Numbered from the stretch's first letter, positions 10,278-18,566 are shown. The stretch: 64,000 bases of DNA from Bacteroidia bacterium (GCA_022180565.1 BQML01000035.1:1-64000), one strand, 5' to 3'. Program-made: numbers and translations. Notes: generated by a model from the sequence alone, not told the origin.

Positions 10278-10664
10278 ATGAGCTCCCTGCGCGTGATGAA
10301 GCTCCTCATGCTCCTCTGTGTTGCTCTGGCGGGCGTGCTTTCCTGCTCCCGCGATACGAACGAAACGCGCGGAAAAGATGAGGACGCGGCGCATAGTGCG
10401 TCTTCAAATGCCGTTCATTCCGAACAACGCCGCGAGGAGTTGATGCGAGCGGGACGTTACGACTGCTGTACGAAGCCCGGATGCACCGAATGCATCGCAA
10501 ACTACGATTCTTGCGGGTGTTACCTCGCAATACAGCAGAAGGACCCGATCTGCGGAGAATGCCTGAAAGGGTACAAGGCGGGACAAGGAAAGCTTAAGCT
10601 CGTCAGCATCGTCGAGCTCGAGCGGATCCGGGAACAGGCCCGGTTGGGAAGGGCGACGCCTTAG
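10278..10664 (+). CDS. Cys-rich lipoprotein, possible metal binding
   Basis: The ATG at 10278 follows a run of G residues and starts a lipoprotein signal (MKLLMLLCVALAGVLSC, lipid-acceptor Cys23). The mature part has a charged linker and then a dense cysteine block: DCCTKPGCTEC, then CGCYL, then ICGECLKGY. Such a CC-x4-C-x2-C ... C-x-C ... C-x2-C arrangement is suited to binding Zn, Cu or a small cluster at the outer or inner membrane surface. I know similar small conserved Cys-rich proteins but cannot name a function. It follows tpl by 83 bases and its last four bases overlap the convergent rhodanese gene. Confidence 0.7.
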   Translation: MSSLRVMKLLMLLCVALAGVLSCSRDTNETRGKDEDAAHSASSNAVHSEQRREELMRAGRYDCCTKPGCTECIANYDSCGCYLAIQQKDPICGECLKGYKAGQGKLKLVSIVELERIREQARLGRATP

Positions 10665-10993
10665 CGCAATGGATCCTTGGGGTCAAAGACAGGAGCGCTC
10701 TGCAAAGGCCAATCTTTGAGTCCGCCGACAAGAGTTCTCACTTTCTTGAAACCGCGCTGAGCCAGAAAATTTGCGGCGTACGCGCTTCGATTGCCGCGTG
10801 TGCAATAGACGACGATTTCCTGGTCAGCATCAAGTTCGCGAAACCGGCGGCGCAGTTGATTCAGCGGCATTGGGACTCCGCCGATATTCGATTGCTCATG
10901 CTCATACGCTTCACGGACGTCGAGGAGAACGACCTTTCTGCCCTCTTCCAACATTTTCTTGAGTTCAGGAGTTGTGATCTGCAGTTTTTTCAT
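10661..10993 (-). CDS. Single-domain rhodanese-like protein
   Basis: This small protein of about 110 residues is a single rhodanese domain, which typically moves sulfane sulfur through a persulfide on the active-site Cys. The active loop is CTRGNRS, preceded by EIVVYC; the family start VVLLDVREAYEHEQSNIGGVPMPL is also clear. The ATG giving MKKLQITT was chosen; an ATG six codons earlier is equally possible, and neither has an obvious ribosome site. No N-terminal signal is seen, so it is cytosolic. It converges on the Cys-rich lipoprotein gene. Confidence 0.85.
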   Translation of the reverse strand: MKKLQITTPELKKMLEEGRKVVLLDVREAYEHEQSNIGGVPMPLNQLRRRFRELDADQEIVVYCTRGNRSAYAANFLAQRGFKKVRTLVGGLKDWPLQSAPVFDPKDPLR

Positions 10994-11111
10994 CGTGGGA
11001 AATGTGTACATCCCAAAAACAAACCCGCGGGGTGCGTCAATATAGCGATGAGCACTCCATCAGGGTGTGAACCACGTCACGAAACGCCGGTCAGGCACCA
11101 ATGCCGGAGTT

Positions 11112-11660
11112 CTAAAGGCCGAGCCGGTCTGCAGAACCCTTCATGGCCTTAATGACAAATCCAATGTGTTCGTCCAGAGTCACCCCAAGCTCCTCCGCAC
11201 CTTTCAGAATGTCGTCCCTGCTGACATTTTTTGCGAATCCTTTATCCTTCAGCTTTTTCTTGACTGACGCAACTTCGAGATCTCTGATTTTGTTCGGCCT
11301 AATCACTGCCACAGCACTGATGAAGCCGCATAACTCGTCACAGGCATACAAGGCCTTGGCAAGCAGGGTATCCCTTGGCACGTTCATGTAGTCGGCATGA
11401 CCCAAGATGGCCCTGCGAACCTCCTCTGAATACCCTCGTTGTTCAAGGATCTTCGACCCTTCGGCCGGGTGGTCAGGAGGATTCGGATACTTTTCATAAT
11501 CGAAGTCATGGAGCACACCCGTGATTGCCCATAGCTCCTCATCTTCCCCGTATTTGCGGGCATAAGCTCGCATGGCCGACTCAACGGCATACATATGCCT
11601 CCGCAAGGCCTCACTCTCCGTGTATTCCTTCATCAAAGCAACGGCTTCGTCGTAGGTCAT
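11112..11660 (-). CDS. HD-domain phosphohydrolase
   Basis: The 182-residue protein carries an HD metal-dependent phosphohydrolase fold. There is RRHMYAVE (first His), LLHDFDY with the HD pair, a later HPAEG and ILGHADYM. It is similar in size to the small HDIG-type hydrolases of unknown substrate found in many bacteria. A good AGGAGG ribosome site lies just before the ATG. It is divergent from the small zinc-ribbon membrane protein gene, with only 37 bases between the starts. Confidence 0.82.
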   Translation of the reverse strand: MTYDEAVALMKEYTESEALRRHMYAVESAMRAYARKYGEDEELWAITGVLHDFDYEKYPNPPDHPAEGSKILEQRGYSEEVRRAILGHADYMNVPRDTLLAKALYACDELCGFISAVAVIRPNKIRDLEVASVKKKLKDKGFAKNVSRDDILKGAEELGVTLDEHIGFVIKAMKGSADRLGL

Positions 11661-11697
11661 GATTCCTCCTTACGCCTTTTTTTTCTTATATTGAACC

Positions 11698-11961
11698 GTG
11701 CTCACCACGCTCGCCATCGCCTTCGTCATCCTCCTCCTGGGCTTGATTCTCTACGGTTTCGGCATCGTCATGCGCCGTATCCCCACCTCCTCCGAGCTCC
11801 AATCCGAACGCTGCTTGCTGTGCAGACAGCGGTTTGACAAGAGCGTGTTGATCGAACGCGAGGTCGGCGATACCACAATTGTTTACTTCTGCCGCACTTG
11901 CATCCGGCGCCTTGCGGCCGATGCTGCCGCCGGGTACGTCAAGAATGAAACTTCCGCATAA
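11698..11961 (+). CDS. Small membrane protein with CxxC/CxxC zinc ribbon
   Basis: This 87-residue protein starts with GTG, with no clear ribosome site. One hydrophobic helix spans residues 4-24, followed by ERCLLCRQRFDKS and, about 24 residues later, YFCRTCIRRL. The two CxxC pairs should bind one zinc. The function is unknown. Its 3' end overlaps the convergent nth gene by 23 bases, which is rare enough to leave some doubt about one of the two ends. Confidence 0.6.
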   Translation: MLTTLAIAFVILLLGLILYGFGIVMRRIPTSSELQSERCLLCRQRFDKSVLIEREVGDTTIVYFCRTCIRRLAADAAAGYVKNETSA

Positions 11962-12610
11962 ACCCCTCTGCTGAGGGACACTGCCGCCGGAGGATGCACT
12001 CCGGACACAGCGGTTTCCTCGCAAGACACACGTTCCTTCCGTGCAGGATCAGCAGGTTGCTGAAGTCGTACCACTCTTCCCTCGGAACGGTTTCCATCAG
12101 GTCTCGCTCGATCTTCTCGGCGGTGGCCTGTTTTGTCAAACCGAGCCTCTGGGAAAGCCGCTCCACGTGTGTGTCCACCACGACGCCTTCGTTGATGCCA
12201 AAAGCGCCTCCGAGGACGCAATTCGCCGTCTTTCTGCCCACGCCCCCCAGCTCCAGCAGTTCCTCCATCGTCCGCGGCACTTCTCCCCCGAATTTCTCCA
12301 CGATGCTTGTGGCGGCCGCTTTGATGTTCTTCGCCTTGTTCCGGAAGAACCCCGTCGACCGGATCTCATGCTCCAGTTCCTTCTGATCCACTGTGGCGAA
12401 ATGCTGAGGTGTGGGAAACTTCCGGAACAGGCCCGGAGTCACCATGTTCACCCTCGCATCCGTGCATTGAGCCGAGAGGATCGTGGACACCAGAAGCTGA
12501 AACGGATTCTCGAACTTCAGGGCTGTCTTCGGAGTCGGATAAACCTTCCGCAGACGCGCAATGATCGTTCGAGTGCGCCGTTTCAGCGAGGTGCGGGATT
12601 CCCGTTTCAT
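11939..12610 (-). CDS. nth: Endonuclease III
   Basis: This 223-residue bifunctional DNA glycosylase/AP lyase removes oxidised pyrimidines in base-excision repair. The helix-hairpin-helix is LGGVGRKTANCVL with the catalytic Lys in GRKTA, and the catalytic Asp is in VVDTHVERL. The C-terminal 4Fe-4S loop is C-x6-C-x2-C-x5-C (CLARKPLCPECILRRQC). The ATG giving MKRESRTS was chosen because it overlaps the TGA of the upstream gene (ATGA); the open frame beyond it lies inside that gene. Neighbours polX and an unknown gene make a repair-type context. Confidence 0.95.
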   Translation of the reverse strand: MKRESRTSLKRRTRTIIARLRKVYPTPKTALKFENPFQLLVSTILSAQCTDARVNMVTPGLFRKFPTPQHFATVDQKELEHEIRSTGFFRNKAKNIKAAATSIVEKFGGEVPRTMEELLELGGVGRKTANCVLGGAFGINEGVVVDTHVERLSQRLGLTKQATAEKIERDLMETVPREEWYDFSNLLILHGRNVCLARKPLCPECILRRQCPSAEGFMRKFHS

Positions 12611-13536
12611 GTGATGATCAGCTCCTTGCAAAGCACATGTCCGCCGGCAAGCGCGGTCCGTACGTATTTCTCCCTGCTTCCGCTCCGGAGATCGTCCACC
12701 GCCCCGTAGAGCTGGCTCAGATCGTTGCCCTGCAGGCGCACGACGAACTCCCGCCCCGAGCCCAGACCCAGCTTTCTTTGCCACACCGATGCATGAGACA
12801 ATACGTTCCGTTCACCGACCAATCGTTCCAACTCTTCTTTCAAGGCGGATCGAAAAACATCGTACTTCACTCCGCCTTTGGAACACCAGACGGCCGCCTC
12901 GTACGTGGCGGACGGCTTCATCTCTCCCAGAAGCATGACCAGATTGTGCGCGTTGTACGCGTACGAATCGAACTCGCCGATATGTTTGCCATGCACCGGC
13001 GTGTAGATCCCGATCCGGTCCCGAACCATGTGTTCGATGATGTCAAGGTTCCCGGCTCCCTCGACCAGGAACATGGACTCGTAGATCTCCGGACGCCCTT
13101 TTGCCGTTTGAAACCCCAACTCAGAGAGATATGTTCTCCCCGTAACGACCAGTTTCCTGAAAGACCCATCCGTGCTCTCCACGATCCTGCCCTCGGCCGT
13201 CGACAGCATTCCGGGCCGGGCTTGAACACCGACAGCAGTCCCATACTCCTCCAGCCGTTCCTTGAGGATCCTTTGAATATCATCGACATCGGACTTCAGA
13301 GGAGTGCTGAGATACTGGGTCAGAAGACTTCGTGCAGACTGGACCGCCCGGGATAAGGCTTCGGTCCGGTGCGCCTCCCACACCTTCCGGATGGCCTCTG
13401 TTTCCTCACGCAAAAGCCGGTGGAAATCCTCCATGGTCTTCGTATACGCCTCCGCCGTCACGCCTTTTCTGGCCTGATGCAGGGCGGAATACGCAATGAC
13501 GGGAACCTCGAATCGAAGGGCAGAATAGATGTTCAT
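12607..13536 (-). CDS. Unknown protein between polX and nth
   Basis: I do not recognise this 309-residue protein. It starts MNIYSALRFEVPVIAYSALHQARKG and is soluble, with a charged helical first third (residues about 25-105, suggestive of coiled coil or helical bundle). A more mixed second half contains VEGAGNLDIIEHMVRDRIG, HGKHIGEFDSYAYNAHNL and EAAVWCSKGGVKYDVF. The start overlaps the polX stop (ATGA) and the stop overlaps the nth start (ATGA), so it is translationally coupled on both sides to DNA repair genes. A role in repair or nucleotide handling is an inference from context only. Confidence 0.75.
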   Translation of the reverse strand: MNIYSALRFEVPVIAYSALHQARKGVTAEAYTKTMEDFHRLLREETEAIRKVWEAHRTEALSRAVQSARSLLTQYLSTPLKSDVDDIQRILKERLEEYGTAVGVQARPGMLSTAEGRIVESTDGSFRKLVVTGRTYLSELGFQTAKGRPEIYESMFLVEGAGNLDIIEHMVRDRIGIYTPVHGKHIGEFDSYAYNAHNLVMLLGEMKPSATYEAAVWCSKGGVKYDVFRSALKEELERLVGERNVLSHASVWQRKLGLGSGREFVVRLQGNDLSQLYGAVDDLRSGSREKYVRTALAGGHVLCKELIIT

Positions 13537-15278
13537 GTCCTGGCCGTGGACCGTCGGGATTGGAAGAATGATTCCAGCTTTTTGACCGACCAGGCATTCA
13601 CAACGTCCTTCTTCTCCAGCCATCCCTTCCGTGCAATGCCGACGCCGTAGCGTACATCCCCCAGACCGTCCACATTGTGAGCGTCCGGATTGATCGCGAT
13701 GGGCACGCCCTTTTCTTTAGCGAGTCGAACGAGCCGCCAATCGAGATCCAGACGATGGGGATGCGAGTTGATCTCGATCGCCTTTCCATAATCCGCCGCG
13801 GCCTGGATCACCCGGGCCATGTTCACGGGATATCCATCCCGCGACAGGAGCACCCGACCCGTCGGATGTCCCAGCATCGTCACATACTTGTTCTTCAGGG
13901 CTTTGATCAGCCGCTTCGTGGCCTCCTCCTCCGTCATGTTGAACTTTCCGTGGATGGAAGCAATGACATACTCATACTGGGCGAGCAGCCTGTCCTGATA
14001 ATCCAGCGATCCGTCAGCCATGATATCGCATTCGATCCCTTTGAAAATCCTGACGTCTGAAAGCTTCTCGTTCAGCGCATCGATCGCCTTGAGCTGTGCC
14101 TTTGCTTTTTCCATGGTCATACCCCCGGCATACGCGGCGGCTCTGCTGTGATCCGCCACACCCCAATACTTCCAACCCTTCTTCCGCACCGCCTCGCTCA
14201 TCTCTTCCAGCGTGTTCGCACCGTCACTGAAGTCCGTATGGCAATGGAACGTGCCCTGCAAATCCTTCTCCTCGATCAGATTCGGCAGACGATCTTCCCT
14301 GGCGGCGTCAAACTCACCCATGTTTTCCCGTAGTTCGGGTGCAATGTAGCGCAGACCGAGAAATTCATAGAGCTCCGACTCATCCTTGCAGACGGGGGCC
14401 TTCTTTCTTGATCCCTCCTCAACCGGAGAGAATCCATATTCGTTCAGGCTCCATCCCTTCTTTCGTGCGAGGGAGCGCATTTCGACATTGTGTTCCTTCG
14501 AGCCCGTGAAATAGTTCATCGCAAACGGAAACTCCGGTTCGCTCACGATCCTGAGGTCACAATTGATGCCGGTCGCAAGCACGATGCTCGATTTGGTATC
14601 CCCTTGCGCAACGATGCTCTCCCCCAGCCTCACAAACGCCTCCATGATGCCCGGCCGGTCCTTTTCTGCCGCGCTCACCACAATGTCAATATCGCCGATT
14701 GTCTCCTTCCACCGCCGTAGACTTCCGGCGATCTCGCAGTGGCGGACCGTCGGTAGGCGTTTTAGGTGGTCCACGACTCCTTCAGCGGCCTCGAGAGCTG
14801 TGCTGAGCAGTTGGCGATCCGACGATTTCTTCAGGCGTTCAATCCGTCGGATAATGTTCTGCTCCATTTTCTCCCCGAATCCCTCCACTTCGGAGAGGCG
14901 GTGTTGTTCCGCGGCGCTTTTCAGGTCTTCGATCGATTCAATGCCGAGTCTGTCGTAGAGAAGTTTAATCCGTTTCGGGCCAAGGCCGGGAATTTTCATG
15001 ATCTCCAGCAGGCCGGGCGGAATCGACCGTTTGAGCGACTCGTATTCCTCCGATTTCCCCGTCGTCACGAGGTCTTCAATAATTTGCGCCAGCCCTTTGC
15101 CGATGCCGTCGACGTCTGTCAGTGTTTTGGTTCTCACAAGCTCGGCCAAATCGTCTGCCAGACCCCCCACAATGATTGCACCGTTGTGGAAGGCCCTGCT
15201 ACGGAACGGATTCGCTCCCTGAAGATCGAGAATGGTCCCCATCTCCTCAAGGATTTCCGCGACCCGTTTCTTATCCAT
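13533..15278 (-). CDS. polX: DNA polymerase X family with PHP exonuclease domain
   Basis: The 581-residue protein has the bacterial PolX architecture: N-terminal helix-hairpin-helix region (IPGLGPKRIKLLYDRL), a family X nucleotidyltransferase domain (GSLRRWKETIGDIDIVV with its metal Asp pair) and a C-terminal PHP phosphoesterase domain. The PHP motifs are FHCHTDFSDG, VADHSR, GIECDI, ASIHG, GHPTGR, NSHPHRLD and NPDAHN, giving a 3'-5' exonuclease. It fills short gaps in repair. The ATG giving MDKKRVAEI overlaps the end of dusB by eight bases. A larger open frame upstream is dusB in another frame. Confidence 0.95.
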   Translation of the reverse strand: MDKKRVAEILEEMGTILDLQGANPFRSRAFHNGAIIVGGLADDLAELVRTKTLTDVDGIGKGLAQIIEDLVTTGKSEEYESLKRSIPPGLLEIMKIPGLGPKRIKLLYDRLGIESIEDLKSAAEQHRLSEVEGFGEKMEQNIIRRIERLKKSSDRQLLSTALEAAEGVVDHLKRLPTVRHCEIAGSLRRWKETIGDIDIVVSAAEKDRPGIMEAFVRLGESIVAQGDTKSSIVLATGINCDLRIVSEPEFPFAMNYFTGSKEHNVEMRSLARKKGWSLNEYGFSPVEEGSRKKAPVCKDESELYEFLGLRYIAPELRENMGEFDAAREDRLPNLIEEKDLQGTFHCHTDFSDGANTLEEMSEAVRKKGWKYWGVADHSRAAAYAGGMTMEKAKAQLKAIDALNEKLSDVRIFKGIECDIMADGSLDYQDRLLAQYEYVIASIHGKFNMTEEEATKRLIKALKNKYVTMLGHPTGRVLLSRDGYPVNMARVIQAAADYGKAIEINSHPHRLDLDWRLVRLAKEKGVPIAINPDAHNVDGLGDVRYGVGIARKGWLEKKDVVNAWSVKKLESFFQSRRSTART

Positions 15279-16263
15279 GAGCGAGAGGGACGGATTCCTG
15301 TGCGAGGGATTCGGCGTAGGCCAGAATGCGCTCGCGGACCGGGGCATGTTCTACAAACTGCATCAGGTCCTGCCGCACTTTGGAGGAATTCGGAAGAGCT
15401 TTGAGATAGCCGCTGTAGTGTTTGCGAAACTCGATCACGCCCTTTCGTTCGCCCTTCCATTGAACGGAGAGGTCCAGATGTTCCAAAAGGACGCGGAAAC
15501 GTTCTTCAAGCGGAACCGGAGGAGGCACTTCGCCGGTACGAAGAAACTCCTTCGCTTGGCGGAAGATCCACGGGTTGTCGATCGCCCCGCGCCCGATCAT
15601 GATCCCATCACATCCGGTTTCAGCAAACAGTTCTCTGATCCGCTGCGGCGTTTCGATACTGCCGTTGATCAGAATGGGAATCTGGACGGCTTCTTTGACC
15701 TTCGGAATCCAGGAGAAATCGGGGTCGCCTTTATGCCCTTGCGCCCGTGTCCGGCAATGGATGGTTAAGGCCTTGATCCCCGCATCTTCCAGCATCTTCG
15801 CAACGTCGACAATTCGTATGCTTTCGCGGTCCCATCCGAGTCGCGTTTTCACCGTCACAGGTTTCTTCGCAGCGTTCACCACGGTGCGGACGATCCGCTC
15901 CATCTTCGGAAGGTCCCTGAGGAGGCCGGCTCCTGCTCCGCGCAGAGCCACATCCTTCACCCAGCAGCCGCAATTGATATCAATGAGGTCAGGATTCTGC
16001 TCCTCAGCGATCCGCGCCGCTCCCTCCATGGAGGATTCCTCACCGCCATAGATCTGAATTCCAAAAGGCCGTTCCTCTTCGAGGAAGCGCAGTTTCTCCT
16101 TTGCCTTCCTCGAGTCGCGGATCAGGCCTTCCGAGTTCACAAACTCCGTATAGACAACATCCGCACCCAGCCGTTTACAGATTACGCGAAACGGCATATC
16201 CGTGACATCCTCCATGGGCGCAAGGACAATTGCCTTATCAAAATTGAGAGAGCCTGCAAGCAT
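15271..16263 (-). CDS. dusB: tRNA-dihydrouridine synthase
   Basis: This 330-residue FMN enzyme reduces uridine to dihydrouridine in tRNA D-loops. Recognisable features are VLAPMEDVTD at the start of the TIM barrel, the IQIYGG strand, VKTRLGWD, TIHCRTRAQGHKG, INGSI and IMIGRGAIDNPW. The catalytic Cys lies in IDINCGCWVKDV; the usual GCP is GCW here, with the reactive Cys kept. It heads the dusB-polX-unknown-nth run. Assignment to the DusB branch rather than DusA or DusC rests on general similarity. Confidence 0.92.
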   Translation of the reverse strand: MLAGSLNFDKAIVLAPMEDVTDMPFRVICKRLGADVVYTEFVNSEGLIRDSRKAKEKLRFLEEERPFGIQIYGGEESSMEGAARIAEEQNPDLIDINCGCWVKDVALRGAGAGLLRDLPKMERIVRTVVNAAKKPVTVKTRLGWDRESIRIVDVAKMLEDAGIKALTIHCRTRAQGHKGDPDFSWIPKVKEAVQIPILINGSIETPQRIRELFAETGCDGIMIGRGAIDNPWIFRQAKEFLRTGEVPPPVPLEERFRVLLEHLDLSVQWKGERKGVIEFRKHYSGYLKALPNSSKVRQDLMQFVEHAPVRERILAYAESLAQESVPLAHG

Positions 16264-16420
16264 CGGTTGTCAAATTCGAATGACGAATTTCGAAGCACAA
16301 AACAAATTCGAAATTCGAATATCGAAAATCAAAATAGCTGCGGATGTACGAAGACGGCACTGTTTGAACTTAGGATTTCCAATTTGTTTCGAATTTCGAT
16401 ATTGGATTTTGCGATTTTTC
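16264..16420. repeat. Palindromic intergenic repeat, copy 1 (most degenerate)
   Basis: This AT-rich stretch is built from recurring words such as AAATTCGAA, ACGAATTTCGAAGCAC and AAACAAATTCG. The opposite-strand words (TTGTTTCGAATTTCG) lie near its right end, giving an overall imperfect inverted repeat around a unique centre near 16345-16365. It shares its vocabulary with three further copies at 17505-17650, 18676-18880 and 19248-19396. Its right arm lies inside the 3' end of the isocitrate dehydrogenase gene and encodes that protein's last residues. Confidence 0.65.
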
Positions 16421-17434
16421 AATGGCGTTCACAATCGCATCCGTCATTTTGTCCGTCCCCACATGAGCCGTTGCATTCAGATCACGGGTGACTTTTTTTC
16501 CTTCTGCTATGACTGTTTCAATGGCCCTTCGTAACCTCCCTGCGGCTTCATCTTCCCCGAGGTGATCGAGCATCATTGCGCCTGCGAGAGCCAACGCGCA
16601 CGGATTGGCCAGGTTCTTCCCCGCGATGTCGGGGGCGCTTCCATGGACCGCCTCGAAGATCGCCGTATCATCGCCGATATTCGCCCCAGGCGCGAGGCCT
16701 AATCCGCCCACCAGCCCCGAGCACAGGTCGGACAAGATATCGCCGAACAGATTCGTCGTAACAATCACGTCGAATTGATACGGGTTCATCACCAACTGCA
16801 TCGCCATGTTGTCGATAATGCGATCGTTGAATTCGATATCGGGATATCCCTTTGCCACCTGCGAGCCGACTTCGAGAAACAGTCCGCCCGTGTATTTCAT
16901 GATATTGGCCTTGTGTACCAACGTGACTTTGCGCCGATGGTGTTTCTTGGCGTATTCGAAGGCCGCCCTGACGATTCGTTCACAACCCACACGGGTCACG
17001 ACGCCGATGGTTTCTGCGGCACTCTTACGGGCATCGATGTAGTGCTCAATGCCGGAATAGAATTCTTCCGTGTTTTCGCGGAACATCACAAGATCGATGT
17101 TCTCGAACCGTGCAGGCACCCCTTTCATTGATTTTGCGGGGCGGAGATTAACGTAGAGGTCGAATTCCTTCCTGAGAGCGACATTGACGCTTCGGAATCC
17201 CGTGCCTACCGGTGTCGTCAGAGGTCCCTTCAGCGCCACCTTGTTCCTGGCGATCGATTCCAGAACGTGCGGCGGAAGCGGATCCTTGTGCGTTTCGATC
17301 GCCTTCAGGCCAGCTTCCTGAACGTCCCAATGGATCTTCACACCCGTAGCATCGATCATCCGGCGGGTTGCCGCACTGATATCAGGACCGATCCCGTCGC
17401 CCGGGATGAGTGTAACCGTGTAGGAAGTTGGCAT
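16370..17434 (-). CDS. Isocitrate dehydrogenase, NAD-type
   Basis: This 354-residue member of the isocitrate/isopropylmalate dehydrogenase family is close to the NAD-dependent (IDH3-like) branch of the TCA cycle. Visible motifs are LIPGDGIGPDI, LKGPLTTPVGTGFRSVN, LRP, FRENTEEFYSGIEH (isocitrate-type rather than isopropylmalate-type) and VTTNLFGDILSDL. HGSAPDIAGKNLANP carries an Asp of the kind that favours NAD+. The last fifteen or so residues (KSQNPISKFETNWKS) are encoded within the palindromic repeat, so the natural C-terminus may have been replaced. It is separated from dusB by that repeat. Confidence 0.9.
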   Translation of the reverse strand: MPTSYTVTLIPGDGIGPDISAATRRMIDATGVKIHWDVQEAGLKAIETHKDPLPPHVLESIARNKVALKGPLTTPVGTGFRSVNVALRKEFDLYVNLRPAKSMKGVPARFENIDLVMFRENTEEFYSGIEHYIDARKSAAETIGVVTRVGCERIVRAAFEYAKKHHRRKVTLVHKANIMKYTGGLFLEVGSQVAKGYPDIEFNDRIIDNMAMQLVMNPYQFDVIVTTNLFGDILSDLCSGLVGGLGLAPGANIGDDTAIFEAVHGSAPDIAGKNLANPCALALAGAMMLDHLGEDEAAGRLRRAIETVIAEGKKVTRDLNATAHVGTDKMTDAIVNAIEKSQNPISKFETNWKS

Positions 17435-17504
17435 GAAAAAAGCCGATGTTCTTTAAAATATAACGCTAAATGGGGGGAGTTACAAGAACCCATCGGTCGT
17501 TTCC

Positions 17505-17650
17505 CAGTAGGCACCAAATTTCAACTCACAAACACACAACAAATCGAAAGAATCAATTGATAGAAATTCGCAGAAGCCGGTTTCGAACCTTTGGTCATTT
17601 CGTCAGAGGTGCTCGTTTGTGATTTCGAATTTCGTGCTTCGGATTTCATC
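17505..17650. repeat. Palindromic intergenic repeat, copy 2
   Basis: The copy begins near GCACCAAATTTCAACTCAC and ends with GATTTCGAATTTCGTGCTTCGGATTT. Its right arm shares GGTTTCGAACCTTTGGTCATTTCGTCA almost word for word with copy 4 (GGTTTTGAACCTTTGGACATTCTGTCA). It ends at the 3' edge of the broken yifB fragment, exactly as copy 4 ends at the 3' edge of the intact yifB. The region between the isocitrate dehydrogenase start (17434) and 17505 is AT-rich and may carry that gene's promoter. Confidence 0.75.
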
Positions 17651-18140
17651 ATATGACCGCATAGAAGTTTCTATCCAGACTCCGATACTGAATCGCCTCG
17701 CTCAAGTGCTCCGGCCGGATTGAGTCGCTCCCTGAAAGATCAGCAATGGTTCGGGAGACTTTCAGGACTCTGTCGTACGCTCTTGCCGATAATCCGAGCT
17801 TTGTCATTGCCATCTTCAAGAGCTCTGCACATGTTTCATCAATGGTGCAGAATTCCTTGATTTCCTTCGTCTCCATGTCCGCGTTGGAGAAGAGCCCCTT
17901 CTTTCCTTGAACCTTTCTGCCTGAATCATCCTCGCATTCATGACGCGCTCCCGAATCACGTGCGATGGTTCGCCCGTTCGTCTTCCCGAGAGTTCATTGT
18001 ACTTTACTGCCGGGACTTCGACATGAATGTCAATTCTATCAAGCAGAGGACCCGAGATCTTCCCCATATACTTGTGAATCTGCTGAGGAGGGCATGAACA
18101 CTCCTGCGCCGGATTTCCATAGTTACCACACACGCACCGT
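17649..18140 (-). pseudogene. Frameshifted 3' fragment of a yifB/comM paralogue
   Basis: The encoded fragments match the last third of the intact YifB at 19401-20942: CGNYGNPAQECSC, HKYMGKISGPLLDRIDIHVEVPAVKYNEL, then METKEIKEFC, KLGLSARAYDR and YRSLDRNFYAV. One base is missing relative to the intact gene around 17906-17930, splitting the frame. The upstream two thirds, including the Walker motifs, are absent; similarity fades near 18135. Many differences from the intact copy are silent, so this was probably a functional diverged copy before truncation, not a recent duplication. No product is expected to be active. Confidence 0.85.
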
Positions 18141-18152
18141 TGCGTCGCGCTT

Positions 18153-18566
18153 TTGCCAATCACCCTCAGGTGCCCAAAACCGTCGAAGATCCCCAAAAAC
18201 CTTCAGACTTGGGGTGATCATATTCTGAAAAGGAGGCTCGAACTCGGCATGCTTCAGAGGGACGTAGCTGCCATTGTCGGGTGCGACACAACTACGGTTC
18301 ATAACTGGGAAAAAGGTCGGACAAGGCCGCCCCTGCGTTTTTTGCCCAGGATCATCCGCTTTTTGGAGTATGATCCTTTCCCGAGCGAGGCAGAGACATT
18401 GGGAGAGCAACTACTCAAATATCGGCGAGATAGAGGCATGACGCAGAAGGAGCTTGCCCGGCGGATAAGGATTGATCCGGGGACGTTGAGTAGGTTGGAG
18501 AGAAGCAAGGACAGTAAGGTCTTTCGGACTGTCTTGCAGAAGGTGCAGAGTTACCTGAGTAGATAG
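18153..18566 (+). CDS. Double helix-turn-helix (XRE-type) protein, 5' end uncertain
   Basis: The protein has two Cro/CI-type HTH units. The first is around LELGMLQRDVAAIVGCDTTTVHNWEKG and the second around RRDRGMTQKELARRIRIDPGTLSRLERS, so it should bind DNA as a small regulator. The only upstream start is a TTG at 18153; the first in-frame ATG lies inside the first HTH. Because the frame abuts the broken edge of the yifB fragment on the other strand, the natural start may have been lost at the junction. Similar stand-alone two-HTH proteins occur widely in bacteria, but no target is known to me. Confidence 0.6.
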   Translation: MPITLRCPKPSKIPKNLQTWGDHILKRRLELGMLQRDVAAIVGCDTTTVHNWEKGRTRPPLRFLPRIIRFLEYDPFPSEAETLGEQLLKYRRDRGMTQKELARRIRIDPGTLSRLERSKDSKVFRTVLQKVQSYLSR

